Shown one piece after another: positions 20,990-30,342 of a stretch of 64,000 nt of DNA. Source of the stretch: Streptomyces sp. NBC_01439. GTDB taxonomy: Bacteria > Actinomycetota > Actinomycetes > Streptomycetales > Streptomycetaceae. A program made the translations under genes and the position numbers. Each line of letters starts with the position of its first letter. Positions within the stretch are counted from its first letter, which is position 1. The notes below the pieces were generated by a model. It did no database searches and was not told the DNA's origin. It saw only the letters and a list, made by a program, of their open reading frames with translations. The stretch is from the NCBI RefSeq assembly GCF_036227605.1, contig NZ_CP109487.1, positions 6,447,501 to 6,511,500 of the forward strand, in the 5' to 3' direction.

Positions 20990-21415
20990 GTGAGCGCGAC
21001 CGCGGACCACGCGGAGAGCCTGGCCGCCCGGCTGGGTTTCCAGTCCGAACAGGTGGTCCAGGAGATCGGCTACGACGACGACGTCGATCAGGAATTCCGT
21101 GACGCTGTCGAGAAGCTCGTCAGCGAGCTCGCCGACGAGGACTACGACGACGTCGCCGATGCGGTGCTGTTGTGGTTCCGCGACGAGGACGGCGACCTGA
21201 CGGACGCCCTGGTCGACGCGACCGAGCTGGTCGAGGACGGCGCACTGATCCTGCTGCTGACCCCCAAGACGGGCCGTGACGGCTACGTCGAGGCCAGTGA
21301 CATCAGCGAGGCCGCCGAGACGGCCGGCCTCTCCCTGGCCAAGGGTCTGCCCGTCGGCAAGGAGTGGACGTCCACCAAGCTGGTGACGCCGAAGGCGGCC
21401 AAGGCCAAGCGCTGA
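20990..21415 (+). CDS. DUF3052 domain-containing protein
   Basis: A 141-residue acidic protein of the actinobacterial DUF3052 family (LAARLGFQSEQVVQEIGYDD; later VDATELVEDGALILLLTPK). The function is unknown; the fold resembles a methyltransferase-like or regulatory domain in annotations of homologues. The GTG at 20990 has AGGAGG 6 nt upstream. An in-frame ATG at 20972 would add six residues. A hairpin terminator follows at 21448-21483. Confidence 0.9.
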   Translation: MSATADHAESLAARLGFQSEQVVQEIGYDDDVDQEFRDAVEKLVSELADEDYDDVADAVLLWFRDEDGDLTDALVDATELVEDGALILLLTPKTGRDGYVEASDISEAAETAGLSLAKGLPVGKEWTSTKLVTPKAAKAKR

Positions 21416-21447
21416 GCCGCAACCGCAGCCGAGCGGACACGCAACCG

Positions 21448-21483
21448 CACCCCGCCGACCAGGTGACCCCGGTCGGCGGGGTG
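21448..21483 (+). terminator. Terminator hairpin after the DUF3052 gene
   Basis: A perfect 13-bp stem (21448-21460 with 21471-21483, arm CACCCCGCCGACC) and a 10-nt loop, starting 33 bp after the stop. Confidence 0.75.
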
Positions 21484-21576
21484 TGTGCGTTCCGTGCCCG
21501 CGCCGCGATCAGCACCTAGTCTGTGACTCACCCGAACAGCCCAACGCGGGGATGCGGGAACGAAGGGATGCGAGAG

Positions 21577-22035
21577 ATGGCGATCGAGGTCGGCGACAAG
21601 GCCCCGGACTTCGAGCTCAAGGACAACCACGGTGCCACCGTGCGGCTCTCCGACTTCCGGGGCGAGAAGGCAGTGGTGCTGCTCTTCTACCCGTTCGCCT
21701 TCACCGGCGTCTGCACCGGCGAGCTGTGCGAGCTGCGCGACCAGCTCCCGCGCTTCCAGAACGACGAGGTGCAGCTCCTCGCCGTCTCCAACGACTCCGT
21801 GCCCACCCTGCGGGTCTTCGGTGAGCAGGAGGGCCTGGAGTACCCGCTGCTGTCGGACTTCTGGCCGCACGGGGAGACCTCGCGCGCCTACGGCGTCTTC
21901 GACGAGGGCAAGGGATGTGCGGTCCGCGGCACCTTCATCATCGACAAGGACGGCGTCGTGCGCTGGACTGTCGTCAACGGACTGCCCGACGCGCGTGACC
22001 TGAACGAGTACATCAAGGCGCTCGAGAGCCTCTGA
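21577..22035 (+). CDS. Peroxiredoxin, AhpE-like
   Basis: A 152-residue thioredoxin-fold peroxidase. The peroxidatic Cys is in [17 protein letters not shown] (TxxC motif, with a second Cys five residues later); the Arg and the [11 protein letters not shown] strand match the AhpC/TSA family. It should reduce H2O2 and organic peroxides using thiol electron donors. The ATG at 21577 gives the usual start [13 protein letters not shown]. It lies just ahead of the Ter cluster, which fits a general stress role. Confidence 0.93.
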   Translation: MAIEVGDKAPDFELKDNHGATVRLSDFRGEKAVVLLFYPFAFTGVCTGELCELRDQLPRFQNDEVQLLAVSNDSVPTLRVFGEQEGLEYPLLSDFWPHGETSRAYGVFDEGKGCAVRGTFIIDKDGVVRWTVVNGLPDARDLNEYIKALESL

Positions 22036-22200
22036 GCGCACCCGAGCGGGCCGTACGCGCATTTTCCCTACGAAAACCGCCTACAGGCGGGAACCCGTCA
22101 CTAGGATCGAAACGTTGATCCGGTAGCTCCCCCGGTCACGGCCGGGAGGGCCCCTGAACGACGGGGCACCGCCCCACACACAGAACCCAATGGAGGACCC

Positions 22201-22776
22201 GTGGGAGTCAGCCTCAGCAAGGGCGGCAACGTCTCGCTGACCAAGGCCGCGCCTAACCTGACGGCGGTCATCGTCGGTCTGGGCTGGGACGCTCGCACCA
22301 CCACCGGTGTCGACTTCGACCTCGACGCCAGCGCGATCCTGACCAACGACCAGGGCAAGGTCGCCAGCGACGCGAACTTCGTCTTCTTCAACAACCTGAA
22401 GAGCCCCGACGGCTCGGTGGAGCACACCGGTGACAACACCACCGGTGAGGGCGAGGGCGACGACGAGGCGATCAAGGTCAACCTGGCCGGCGTCCCGGCC
22501 GACGTCGCCAAGATCGTCTTCCCGGTCTCGATCTACGAGGCCGAGAGCCGCCAGCAGAGCTTCGGCCAGGTCCGCAACGCGTACATCCGCGTGGTGAACC
22601 AGGCCGACAACACCGAGCTCGCGCGGTACGACCTCTCCGAGGACGCCTCGACCGAGACCGCCATGGTCTTCGGCGAGCTGTACCGCAACGGTGCGGAGTG
22701 GAAGTTCCGCGCCATCGGCCAGGGCTACGCATCGGGCCTGCGCGGCATCGCGCAGGACTTCGGCGTCAACGTCTGA
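22201..22776 (+). CDS. terD: TerD family protein (first tandem copy)
   Basis: A 191-residue TerD protein. Its calcium-binding signature is visible twice: [10 protein letters not shown] near residue 38 and DDEAIKVNL near 84. The C-terminus has [17 protein letters not shown]. TerD proteins are cytoplasmic Ca2+-binding members of stress-response complexes tied to tellurite, phage and oxidative tolerance. It has a GTG start with GGAGG 6 nt upstream. A close paralogue follows 161 bp later, so this is a tandem duplication. Confidence 0.95.
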   Translation: MGVSLSKGGNVSLTKAAPNLTAVIVGLGWDARTTTGVDFDLDASAILTNDQGKVASDANFVFFNNLKSPDGSVEHTGDNTTGEGEGDDEAIKVNLAGVPADVAKIVFPVSIYEAESRQQSFGQVRNAYIRVVNQADNTELARYDLSEDASTETAMVFGELYRNGAEWKFRAIGQGYASGLRGIAQDFGVNV

Positions 22777-22859
22777 GTCCGAGAGCAGTCCGTCCGTCCG
22801 GCGCCGTGCACTGTGTGTACGGCGCCGGACCGGCTTTACCTGCGGACGCCACCGCAGGC

Positions 22860-22918
22860 GGCACACCGCACCACCGGCACACCGCACCACCGGCACACCG
22901 CCGTACCGCCACACCGTC
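22860..22918 (+). repeat. Short tandem repeats between the two terD genes
   Basis: Near-identical units of the type ACCGGCACACCGCACC occur two to three times between the paralogous terD genes. No hairpin or ORF is evident. They may be slippage products left from the gene duplication. Confidence 0.6.
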
Positions 22919-22937
22919 GTCCGGGGAGGACCACAAC

Positions 22938-23513
22938 ATGGGCGTCACACTCGCCAAGGGGGGCAATGTCTCCCTCTCCAAGGCCGCACCGAACCTCACC
23001 AGGGTTCTGATCGGTCTCGGATGGGACGCGCGCTCGACCACGGGAGCCGACTTCGACCTCGACGCCAGCGCGCTGCTGTGCAACAGCGGCCGGGTGCTGG
23101 GGGACGAGTACTTCGTCTTCTACAACAACCTGAAGAGCCCCGACGGCTCCGTCGAACACACCGGGGACAACCTCACCGGCGAGGGTGAAGGCGACGACGA
23201 GTCGATCATCATCGACCTCACCAAGGTGCCGGCGACCGTAGACAAGATCGTCTTTCCGGTCTCGATCCATGACGCGGACTCCCGCCGGCAGAGCTTCGGC
23301 CAGGTCAGCAACGCCTTCATCCGTGTCGTGAACCAGGCCGACGGTCAGGAACTGGCCCGCTACGACCTGTCCGAGGACGCGTCCAGCGAAACCGCGATGA
23401 TCTTCGGCGAGGTCTACCGGTACGGGGGCGAATGGAAGTTCCGTGCGGTGGGGCAGGGGTACGCGTCGGGGCTCCGAGGCATCGCTCTAGACTTCGGGGT
23501 CAACGTTTCGTAA
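22938..23513 (+). CDS. terD: TerD family protein (second tandem copy)
   Basis: 191 residues, same length and about three quarters identical by eye to the gene at 22201. It carries [10 protein letters not shown] and [13 protein letters not shown] as Ca2+-binding regions and [17 protein letters not shown] at the end. The ATG at 22938 has GGAGGA 9 nt upstream. Transcribed into the DUF475 gene with a gap of only 19 bp, so the two are probably co-transcribed. Confidence 0.95.
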   Translation: MGVTLAKGGNVSLSKAAPNLTRVLIGLGWDARSTTGADFDLDASALLCNSGRVLGDEYFVFYNNLKSPDGSVEHTGDNLTGEGEGDDESIIIDLTKVPATVDKIVFPVSIHDADSRRQSFGQVSNAFIRVVNQADGQELARYDLSEDASSETAMIFGEVYRYGGEWKFRAVGQGYASGLRGIALDFGVNVS

Positions 23514-23532
23514 AGCCGTACAAGACGATGGG

Positions 23533-24654
23533 GTGCCAGTGGTTCTGAAAACCTTCGGCTGGTCGTTCGCAATCACTGCGCTCGGTCTGGTCGCAGCCGT
23601 GTTCTACGGGGGGTGGCAGGCCTTCGGTATCGTCGCGATCCTGTCGGTCCTCGAGATCTCGCTGTCCTTCGACAATGCGGTGGTCAACGCCGGAATCCTG
23701 AAGAAGATGAACGCCTTCTGGCAGAAGATCTTCCTCACCATCGGCGTCCTCATCGCGGTCTTCGGCATGCGCCTGGTCTTCCCTGTCGTGATCGTCGCGA
23801 TCAGCGCCAAGATCGGCCCCATCGAGGCCGTCGACCTCGCCCTCTCCGACAAGGAGATGTACGAGCAGCTGGTGACGGACGCCCACCCGTCCATCGCCGC
23901 CTTCGGTGGCATGTTCCTGCTGATGATCTTCCTCGACTTCATCTTCGAGGACCGTGACATCAAGTGGCTCGCCTGGCTGGAGCGTCCGCTCGCCAAGCTC
24001 GGCAAGATCGACATGCTGTCCGCCTGCATCGCGCTGATCGTCCTGGTCATCGCCTCGATGACGGTCGGTGCCAACGCCCACCAGCACGGTGGCGTCCACG
24101 TGGACAAGGCGCAGACCGTCCTGATCTCCGGCGTCCTCGGCCTGATCACCTACATGATCGTCGGTGGTCTCTCCGGCTACTTCGAGAACAAGCTGGAGGA
24201 AGAGGAGGAAGCCGAGCACGAGGCCGAGGAGGAGGCCAAGCGGACCGGCAAGCCCGTCACGGCCGTCGCCATGGCCGGCAAGGCCGCCTTCTTCATGTTC
24301 CTCTACCTCGAAGTGCTCGACGCCTCCTTCTCCTTCGACGGGGTCATCGGCGCCTTCGCCATCACCAACGACATCGTGCTGATGGCCCTCGGCCTCGGCA
24401 TCGGTGCCATGTACGTCCGTTCGCTGACGGTCTACCTGGTCCGCCAGGGCACCCTCGACGACTACGTCTACCTGGAGCACGGCGCGCACTACGCCATCGG
24501 CGCGCTCGCGGTGATCCTGCTCGTCACCATCCAGTACGAGATCAACGAGATCATCACCGGTCTCGTCGGCGTACTGCTCATCGGATGGTCCTTCTGGTCC
24601 TCGGTGCGCCGCAACAAGCGCCTGGAACTGGAGGGTTCCACCGCCGAGGCATGA
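23533..24654 (+). CDS. TerC-like/DUF475 integral membrane protein
   Basis: A 373-residue polytopic protein of the DUF475 branch of the TerC superfamily, with about eight to nine membrane segments. Acidic motifs in helices (LEISLSFDNAVVNAG near residue 38 and LEVLDASFSFDGVIGAFAIT near 257) are the paired E-x-SFD-N/G signatures implicated in metal (Mn) transport in TerC relatives. An acidic cytoplasmic loop lies near residues 215-235. It is probably the membrane partner of the TerD proteins. GTG start at 23533. Confidence 0.93.
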   Translation: MPVVLKTFGWSFAITALGLVAAVFYGGWQAFGIVAILSVLEISLSFDNAVVNAGILKKMNAFWQKIFLTIGVLIAVFGMRLVFPVVIVAISAKIGPIEAVDLALSDKEMYEQLVTDAHPSIAAFGGMFLLMIFLDFIFEDRDIKWLAWLERPLAKLGKIDMLSACIALIVLVIASMTVGANAHQHGGVHVDKAQTVLISGVLGLITYMIVGGLSGYFENKLEEEEEAEHEAEEEAKRTGKPVTAVAMAGKAAFFMFLYLEVLDASFSFDGVIGAFAITNDIVLMALGLGIGAMYVRSLTVYLVRQGTLDDYVYLEHGAHYAIGALAVILLVTIQYEINEIITGLVGVLLIGWSFWSSVRRNKRLELEGSTAEA

Positions 24655-24775
24655 CCGCGGCGGTAATGCGGAACGCTCCATGGCGGGGCGGTCCACCGGG
24701 TCCACGGACCCGGCGGGCCGCCCCGCTTCCGTAGGCTCAGGCCGATCAGGGGATCAGGGGACCAGGGGGTAGGGG

Positions 24776-25516
24776 ATGGGCTTCTTCGACGGCATCATGG
24801 GCAGCAGGGCCGTGCAGTTCCAGTCGGGCAGTGCCTCGTCGAACGCGATCGAGCTGACCAAACGACATTCGACGGTGTCGCTCACCAAACAGGGGGCCGT
24901 CCACGGCAATCTGCGCGTCAACCTGTCCTGGCGCATGCGGACCTCGGACATCGGCGGCCGGTCCGGCCAGAGCGGCCAGCTCTTCCGGCATCCGTTCAAG
25001 TTGTTCAAGCCGGACATGGTGCAGGCGCACACCCAGGGCATGGTCAACGTCGACCTCGACATGGGCTGCCTGTACGAGCTGGAGGACGGCACCCGCGGGG
25101 CCGTGCAGCCGCTGGGGAACCTGCTGGGCGACCTCAACGACCCGCCGTACGTCAAGCTCAGCGGGGACGACCGGTTCGGCTCGGCGTCGGGGGAGACCCT
25201 CTACGTCAACCTCGACCACGCCGACGAGATCAAGCGCCTGCTGGTCTTCGTCTACATCTACGACCAGACGCCGGCCTTTGACCGGACGCACGCCATGGTG
25301 ACCCTCTACCCCGTCACGGGGCCGCGGATCGAGATCCCGCTGGACGAGCGGCACCCCCAGGCCCGCTCCTGCGCGGTCGTCTCCCTGGAGAAGGTCAAGG
25401 GCGAGCTCGTGGTGCGGCGCGAGGTGAAGTTCGTGTACGGGTTCCAGGCCGAGCTGGACCGGCTGTACGGCTGGGGGCTCCAGTGGGGGCGTGGCTACAA
25501 GAGCGCCAAGGGCTGA
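24776..25516 (+). CDS. TerA/TerD-like tellurium resistance protein
   Basis: A 246-residue soluble protein. The centre (NVDLDMGCLYELEDGTRGAV) and the end (YGFQAELDRLYGWGLQWGRG) match the TerA-like branch of the TerD superfamily, which lacks the full Ca2+ site of TerD itself. It follows the DUF475 gene by 121 bp, a gap that holds a GC-rich hairpin (GCGGGGCGG near 24683 with CCGCCCCGC near 24718), so it may have its own promoter. Its role in the Ter complex is inferred from context. Confidence 0.85.
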   Translation: MGFFDGIMGSRAVQFQSGSASSNAIELTKRHSTVSLTKQGAVHGNLRVNLSWRMRTSDIGGRSGQSGQLFRHPFKLFKPDMVQAHTQGMVNVDLDMGCLYELEDGTRGAVQPLGNLLGDLNDPPYVKLSGDDRFGSASGETLYVNLDHADEIKRLLVFVYIYDQTPAFDRTHAMVTLYPVTGPRIEIPLDERHPQARSCAVVSLEKVKGELVVRREVKFVYGFQAELDRLYGWGLQWGRGYKSAKG

Positions 25517-25591
25517 CCGGGCCCCGGGACGATGATCGCCCGCGGGGCCCTGGTGCGGGCCGGGCCTGCCCGGCCGGTGGGCCCGGCGCTG

Positions 25592-26371
25592 TCAGTGGCG
25601 GATGAACTGCGGTCCCTGCACCGGCAGCCGGAAGGACGGGTCGCCGCCCGGACCCGGCACCGGGGCCGGGGACACCGGCTGCGGGTACCCGTAGGCGGGC
25701 TGGACGGGCGGCGGGGCCTGCGTGGGCGGGGCCATCATCGCCGTCTCCTCGGAGGCGGACCCGGAGACCAGGCCGGAGGCGGGGCCGGCCGCGGGAGCCG
25801 CCTCGGCCTCGGCGGCGTTCTCATCGACCGAGATCCCGTGGTCGGTCGCGAGCCCCACCAGTCCGTCCGAGTAGCCCTCGCCGAGCGCCCGGAACTTCCA
25901 CCCCTCGCCCCGCCGGTACAGCTCCCCGCAGATCAGCGCCGTTTCGGCGCCGGTTTCGGGCCGTACGTCGAAGTAGGCCAGCGGATCGGAGCCGCCGGTC
26001 GGGGTGGCGTCGTAGAGGAGGATCCGCAGGTCGCCCACCCGGCGGAACGGGACGTCCTCTGCGGAGGCGACCACCAGGATCCGGTCCACCGAGGGCGTCA
26101 CCGTGCGCAGGTCCGCCTGCACGGCGTCGGTGATCGCGTCACCGATCTGCTTCTTGCCGAGTCGCCAGACGGCGCCCGAGGGGTGCCGGGGCTGGTTGTA
26201 GAAGACGAAGTCCTCGTCCGAACGCACCCGGCCGTCCGGGCCGACGAGCAGTGCCGAGGCGTCCACGTCCGGCACCTCGGGGCCGGCGGTCCAGCGCAGC
26301 ACCGCCCGGACCGCCACAGCGGTCACCGGGATGTTCGAGCCCTTCTGCATCGCGTGCGTCATGCACGTCAT
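25592..26371 (-). CDS. TerD domain protein with Pro/Ala-rich C-terminal tail
   Basis: A 259-residue protein. Residues 1-185 are a TerD domain (DVDASALLVGPDGRVRSDED, LICGELYRRGEGWKFRALGE), followed by about 70 residues of Ala/Pro/Gln-rich low complexity ending in PSFRLPVQGPQFIRH. The tail may be a flexible linker or protein-interaction segment. It is on the opposite strand to the rest of the cluster and diverges from the HpcH operon. The ATG at 26371 has GGGAGG 5 nt upstream; 26362 is an alternative. Confidence 0.88.
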   Translation of the reverse strand: MTCMTHAMQKGSNIPVTAVAVRAVLRWTAGPEVPDVDASALLVGPDGRVRSDEDFVFYNQPRHPSGAVWRLGKKQIGDAITDAVQADLRTVTPSVDRILVVASAEDVPFRRVGDLRILLYDATPTGGSDPLAYFDVRPETGAETALICGELYRRGEGWKFRALGEGYSDGLVGLATDHGISVDENAAEAEAAPAAGPASGLVSGSASEETAMMAPPTQAPPPVQPAYGYPQPVSPAPVPGPGGDPSFRLPVQGPQFIRH

Positions 26372-26557
26372 CCTGCCCTCCCGGGGTGGACAGGGACAAT
26401 GCGGCCCCCCGTAGGGCCTTGTCTCGAACGCGAGACCTGGGCATGGTGCAAGAGGGTTACCTGAACTTCATGTGCTTGAGGAACTCTTGACTCACGTTCG
26501 TACGTACTATTACCGGCCATGCCAGTTGGGCCGCCGAGGCAGTACGGGGGATAGCAC

Positions 26558-27724
26558 ATGCGTCACTTTGGGCACATATCGCCCACCGTCCGTAAGGACC
26601 TCTTCCACCAGGAACCGGCAGAATTCACCGGAGCCTCGCCCGCCCGCGTCCTCGCAGCAGCGCTCGGGGCCACGCTCTACAGCCCGGCAACTCGGCCCAT
26701 GCTCGCGGCCGACATCCGCAAGCAGGCCGGCCGCGGGGTCGTCTCGATGGTCCTCTGCCTGGAGGATTCCATCAGCGACGGCGACGTCGCCGGAGCCGAG
26801 GAGAACCTCGTCCGGCACTTCCGCGAGCTCGACGCCGACGGGGCGGAGCTCCCGCTGCTCTTCATCCGCGTCCGCACGCCCGAGCAGATACCCGACCTGG
26901 TGCGCCGGCTGGGCGGCTCCGTGCGGCGACTGGCCGGATTCGTACTCCCGAAGTTCGACGAGAACCGCGGGGTCGCCTTCCTCGAAGCCGTCGCCGAGGC
27001 GGAGGCGGTCAGCGGACTGCCCCGCCTGTATGCCATGCCGGTCCTGGAGACCCCGGACCTCCTCCACCTCGAAACCCGCGCCCTGGCCCTCGCCGGCATC
27101 TCCCGCACGGTCAACAGCCACCGCGAGCGCGTCCTGGCGCTGCGGCTCGGCGTGACCGACTTCTGCTCGGCCTACGGCCTGCGGCGCACCCCCGACATGA
27201 CCGCCTACGACGTCCAGATCGTGGCGGGCGTCATCGCGGACGTCGTCAACGTCCTCAGCAGGGCCGACGGCACCGGCTTCACGGTGACCGGGCCCGTCTG
27301 GGAGTACTTCCGCAGCCAGCAGCGCCTCTTCAAGCCCCAGCTGCGCCGCAGCCCCTTCCTGGAGGAGGGCGTGGAGGAACTGCGCACCGCCCTGATCGAG
27401 CACGACCTGGACGGACTGCTGCGCGAGATCGAGCTGGACCGGGCCAACGGGCTGCTCGGCAAGACCTGCATCCACCCCGCCCACGTCACGCCCGTGCACG
27501 CACTGTCAGTGGTTTCGCACGAGGAGTTCTGCGATGCGCAGGACATCCTGCGGCCCGAGCGCGGTGGCGGCGGCGTGATGCGCAGCGCCTACACGAACAA
27601 GATGAACGAGGTGAAGCCCCACCGGGCCTGGGCCGAGCGCACCATGCTGCGCGCCGAGGTCTTCGGGGTGGCGAAGGAGGAGGTCGGCTTCGTCGACCTG
27701 CTCACGGCCGGGCTCCAGGTGTGA
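26558..27724 (+). CDS. HpcH/HpaI aldolase/citrate lyase-family protein (Ter-associated)
   Basis: A 388-residue CitE/HpcH-like TIM-barrel protein. Visible are the acidic metal site (VLCLEDSISDGDV near residue 66), FVLPKFDE and CIHPAHVTPVHALS near 312. Enzymes of this superfamily cleave or form C-C bonds with CoA or keto-acid substrates. This type is repeatedly found in Ter stress gene clusters, where its substrate is unknown. It heads a four-gene unit: its stop overlaps the next GTG by 4 bp. Confidence 0.9.
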   Translation: MRHFGHISPTVRKDLFHQEPAEFTGASPARVLAAALGATLYSPATRPMLAADIRKQAGRGVVSMVLCLEDSISDGDVAGAEENLVRHFRELDADGAELPLLFIRVRTPEQIPDLVRRLGGSVRRLAGFVLPKFDENRGVAFLEAVAEAEAVSGLPRLYAMPVLETPDLLHLETRALALAGISRTVNSHRERVLALRLGVTDFCSAYGLRRTPDMTAYDVQIVAGVIADVVNVLSRADGTGFTVTGPVWEYFRSQQRLFKPQLRRSPFLEEGVEELRTALIEHDLDGLLREIELDRANGLLGKTCIHPAHVTPVHALSVVSHEEFCDAQDILRPERGGGGVMRSAYTNKMNEVKPHRAWAERTMLRAEVFGVAKEEVGFVDLLTAGLQV

Positions 27725-30342
27725 ACACGCCCGAGCGGACGCCGACCCGGGCCCAGGAGCAGGCCCGGGACCGGGCTCAGGTGCGGGCCCGGACGATGAC
27801 GATGACGAGGAAAGGCAAGACGATCGAAGAGGTGTGGTCGGGTACCTGGGTCGCGGACCGGCTGGGCGTGGGCCTGGAGGACTCCGGTGACGGTCCGCGG
27901 CTGACGGAGCTGCTCGGACTGGCCCTGCGGCGCAACCCCAAGCGCGCCCACCTGCTGGTCTCGCAGGTCCTCGGCAAGCACGTCCCGCAGTCCCCGACCG
28001 TCGTCCACGATGCCGGCTTCCGCCTCGGCACACGCGTACGGGCGCTGCTCGGCGAGGACGGCGCCGCAGCCGCCGTGGTCCTCGGCTACGCCGAGACCGC
28101 CACCGGCCTCGGCCACTGCGTGGCCGACGGCCTCGGCCCGGCCCCCTACCTGCACTCCACCCGTCGGCCCGTGCCGGGCGTGCGGGCGGCCGGCGGCTTC
28201 GAAGAGGCGCACTCGCACGCCACCTCGCACCTGCTGCTGCCCGAGGACCCGCAGCTGCTCGCCGGCAGCGGGCCCCTGGTCCTCGTCGACGACGAGTTCT
28301 CCACGGGCAACACGGTCCTGAACACCATCCGCGACCTGCACGCCCGCCACCCCCGCTCGCACTACGTCGTCGTCGCCCTCGTCGACATGCGTTCGGCGGC
28401 CGACCGCGACCGGCTCACCGCCTTCGCCGCCGAGCTGGGCGCGCGCGTGGACCTGATCGCCCTCGCCTCGGGCACCGTCTCCCTCCCGGACGGTGTCCTG
28501 GCCAAGGGGCAGGCGCTGGTCGAGGAGTACGAGGCGACCGCCCCGCCCGAGCGGGACCGGGGCGGCTCCGCCGCCCGGGCGGACGCCCCGCGGCCGGTCA
28601 CCCGCGTGGACCTGGACTGGCCGGCGGGCGTCCCCGACGGCGGCCGCCACGGCTTCACCGCGGCACACCGCACCCGCCTGGAGGCGGCCCTGCCCGAGCT
28701 CGCGGGGCAGCTCGCCGCCGCGCTGGGCGAGAGCCCCGGGCGGGTCCTCGTACTCGGCAACGAGGAGCTGATGTACGCGCCGCTGCGCCTGGCCAAAGCC
28801 CTGGAGGACGCGGGGGCGGCCCGAGAGGTCCGCTTCTCGACCACCACCCGCTCGCCCGTGCTCGCCGTCGACGATCCCGGATACGCCATCCGCACCCGGC
28901 TGGTCTTCCCGGCCCACGACGCCCCGGCCGACGGCCCCGGCGACCGCTACGCCTACAACGTCCACAGCGTGGACGGCGCCGGTTTCGACGCCGTCGTCGC
29001 CGTCGTGGACTCGGTCGGGGACACCCCCGAGCTGCACGCGGGACTGCTGGCGGCCCTCGCCCCGCACACCGGCCACGTAGTCCTGGCCGTCGTCCCGTCC
29101 TACACACCCGACCGGCGGGAGCCGAAGCCGATCATGACCGACCCGACCGCGCTGACTGAGTTGTCTGAGTTGTCTGAGCTGACCGACCCGACCGACCCGA
29201 TCCTGCGCGAGCCCCTGCGCGGCCCCGCCTTCTCCTCGTACGCCCCCGAGGACGTCGGCTGGCTGCTCCAGGACTTCTCCGACGTCGAGCTGGAGGCGCC
29301 GACGGAGGAGCGCGAGGAGGCGATACAGGCGGGCGGCGCGCACTACGCCGAGTCCCTGCCCGTGGAGTACCAGCCGTCCCCGCAGTACCAGGAGCTGTAC
29401 GCGAGCGCGCTGACCGCCTCCGCCGTCCGCGTGGCCCGCGCCGTCGGCACGGTCACCGAGACCGTCCTCGCCGAGCGCTCCCCGTCCCCGGTCCTGGTCT
29501 CCCTGGCCCGCGCCGGCACCCCCGTCGGCGTACTGATGCGCCGCTGGGCCCGCGCCCGCCACGGCCTGGACCTGCCGCACTACGCCGTCTCCATCGTGCG
29601 CGGCCGCGGCATCGACGCCAACGCCCTGCGCTGGCTGGCCGCCCACCACGACCCGGCCGACGTCGTCTTCGTCGACGGCTGGACCGGCAAGGGCGCCATC
29701 ACCCGCGAGCTGCGCGACGCCCTCGCCGAGTTCGAGGGCTTCAACCCGGAGATCGTCGTCCTCGCCGACCCCGGCTCCTGCGTGGACACGTACGGCACCC
29801 GGGAGGACTTCCTGATCCCGTCCGCCTGCCTCAATTCCACCGTCTCCGGTCTCATCTCGCGTACGGTTCTGAGGTCCGACCTCGTCGGTCCCGCCGACTT
29901 CCACGGCGCGAAGTTCTACCGCGAGCTCGCCGCAGCCGACGTGTCCGTCGCATTCGTCGACACCGTCGCCGCCCACTTCGACGCGGTGGCCGACGCCGTC
30001 GACGAGGAGGTGAAGGAGCTGCTCGCGGCCGACCGCACCCCCACCTGGGAGGGCTGGGCGGCGGTCGAGCGGATCAGCGAGGAGTACGGCATCCACGACG
30101 TGAACCTCGTCAAGCCCGGCGTCGGCGAGACCACCCGCGTCCTGCTGCGCCGGGTGCCGTGGAAGATCCTGGCGCAGCGCGGCGCCGGGGCCGACCTGGA
30201 CCACGTACGGCTGCTCGCCGAGCAGCGCGGCGTCCCGGTGGAAGAGGTCGACGGACTGCCCTACACGTGCGTAGGACTCATCCACCCCCGATTCACGCGC
30301 GGCGCCACCGGCGCCGACGGAAAGGCTGTGGCCTCGAAGTGA
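27721..30342 (+). CDS. PRTase-TRSP-StiP-PELOTA fusion protein of the Ter cluster
   Basis: An 873-residue fusion. Residues about 40-290 are a phosphoribosyltransferase with the PRPP loop VLVDDEFSTGNTVL (about 188-201). About 300-480 is the TRSP-type domain that follows such PRTases. About 500-790 is a StiP-family (predicted cysteine protease) domain starting at FSSYAPEDVGWLLQDFSDVE, and about 800-870 is a PELOTA-type RNA-binding segment (TRVLLRRVPWKIL; LPYTCVGLIHPRF). In many bacteria these are separate genes. Catalysis is predicted only from family knowledge. The GTG start overlaps the HpcH stop by 4 bp; an ATG at 27796 is an alternative. Confidence 0.85.
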   Translation: MNTPERTPTRAQEQARDRAQVRARTMTMTRKGKTIEEVWSGTWVADRLGVGLEDSGDGPRLTELLGLALRRNPKRAHLLVSQVLGKHVPQSPTVVHDAGFRLGTRVRALLGEDGAAAAVVLGYAETATGLGHCVADGLGPAPYLHSTRRPVPGVRAAGGFEEAHSHATSHLLLPEDPQLLAGSGPLVLVDDEFSTGNTVLNTIRDLHARHPRSHYVVVALVDMRSAADRDRLTAFAAELGARVDLIALASGTVSLPDGVLAKGQALVEEYEATAPPERDRGGSAARADAPRPVTRVDLDWPAGVPDGGRHGFTAAHRTRLEAALPELAGQLAAALGESPGRVLVLGNEELMYAPLRLAKALEDAGAAREVRFSTTTRSPVLAVDDPGYAIRTRLVFPAHDAPADGPGDRYAYNVHSVDGAGFDAVVAVVDSVGDTPELHAGLLAALAPHTGHVVLAVVPSYTPDRREPKPIMTDPTALTELSELSELTDPTDPILREPLRGPAFSSYAPEDVGWLLQDFSDVELEAPTEEREEAIQAGGAHYAESLPVEYQPSPQYQELYASALTASAVRVARAVGTVTETVLAERSPSPVLVSLARAGTPVGVLMRRWARARHGLDLPHYAVSIVRGRGIDANALRWLAAHHDPADVVFVDGWTGKGAITRELRDALAEFEGFNPEIVVLADPGSCVDTYGTREDFLIPSACLNSTVSGLISRTVLRSDLVGPADFHGAKFYRELAAADVSVAFVDTVAAHFDAVADAVDEEVKELLAADRTPTWEGWAAVERISEEYGIHDVNLVKPGVGETTRVLLRRVPWKILAQRGAGADLDHVRLLAEQRGVPVEEVDGLPYTCVGLIHPRFTRGATGADGKAVASK

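Noticed and set aside
26487..26513. Sigma-70-type promoter TTGACT/TATTAC before the HpcH gene
   Set aside because: The spacer is only 15 bp, too short to call with confidence.
27589..30285. A very long minus-strand open frame (about 900 codons)
   Set aside because: It is antisense to the PRTase/StiP fusion, has Gly/Val/Asp-rich shadow composition and no known motifs; high GC makes such frames common.
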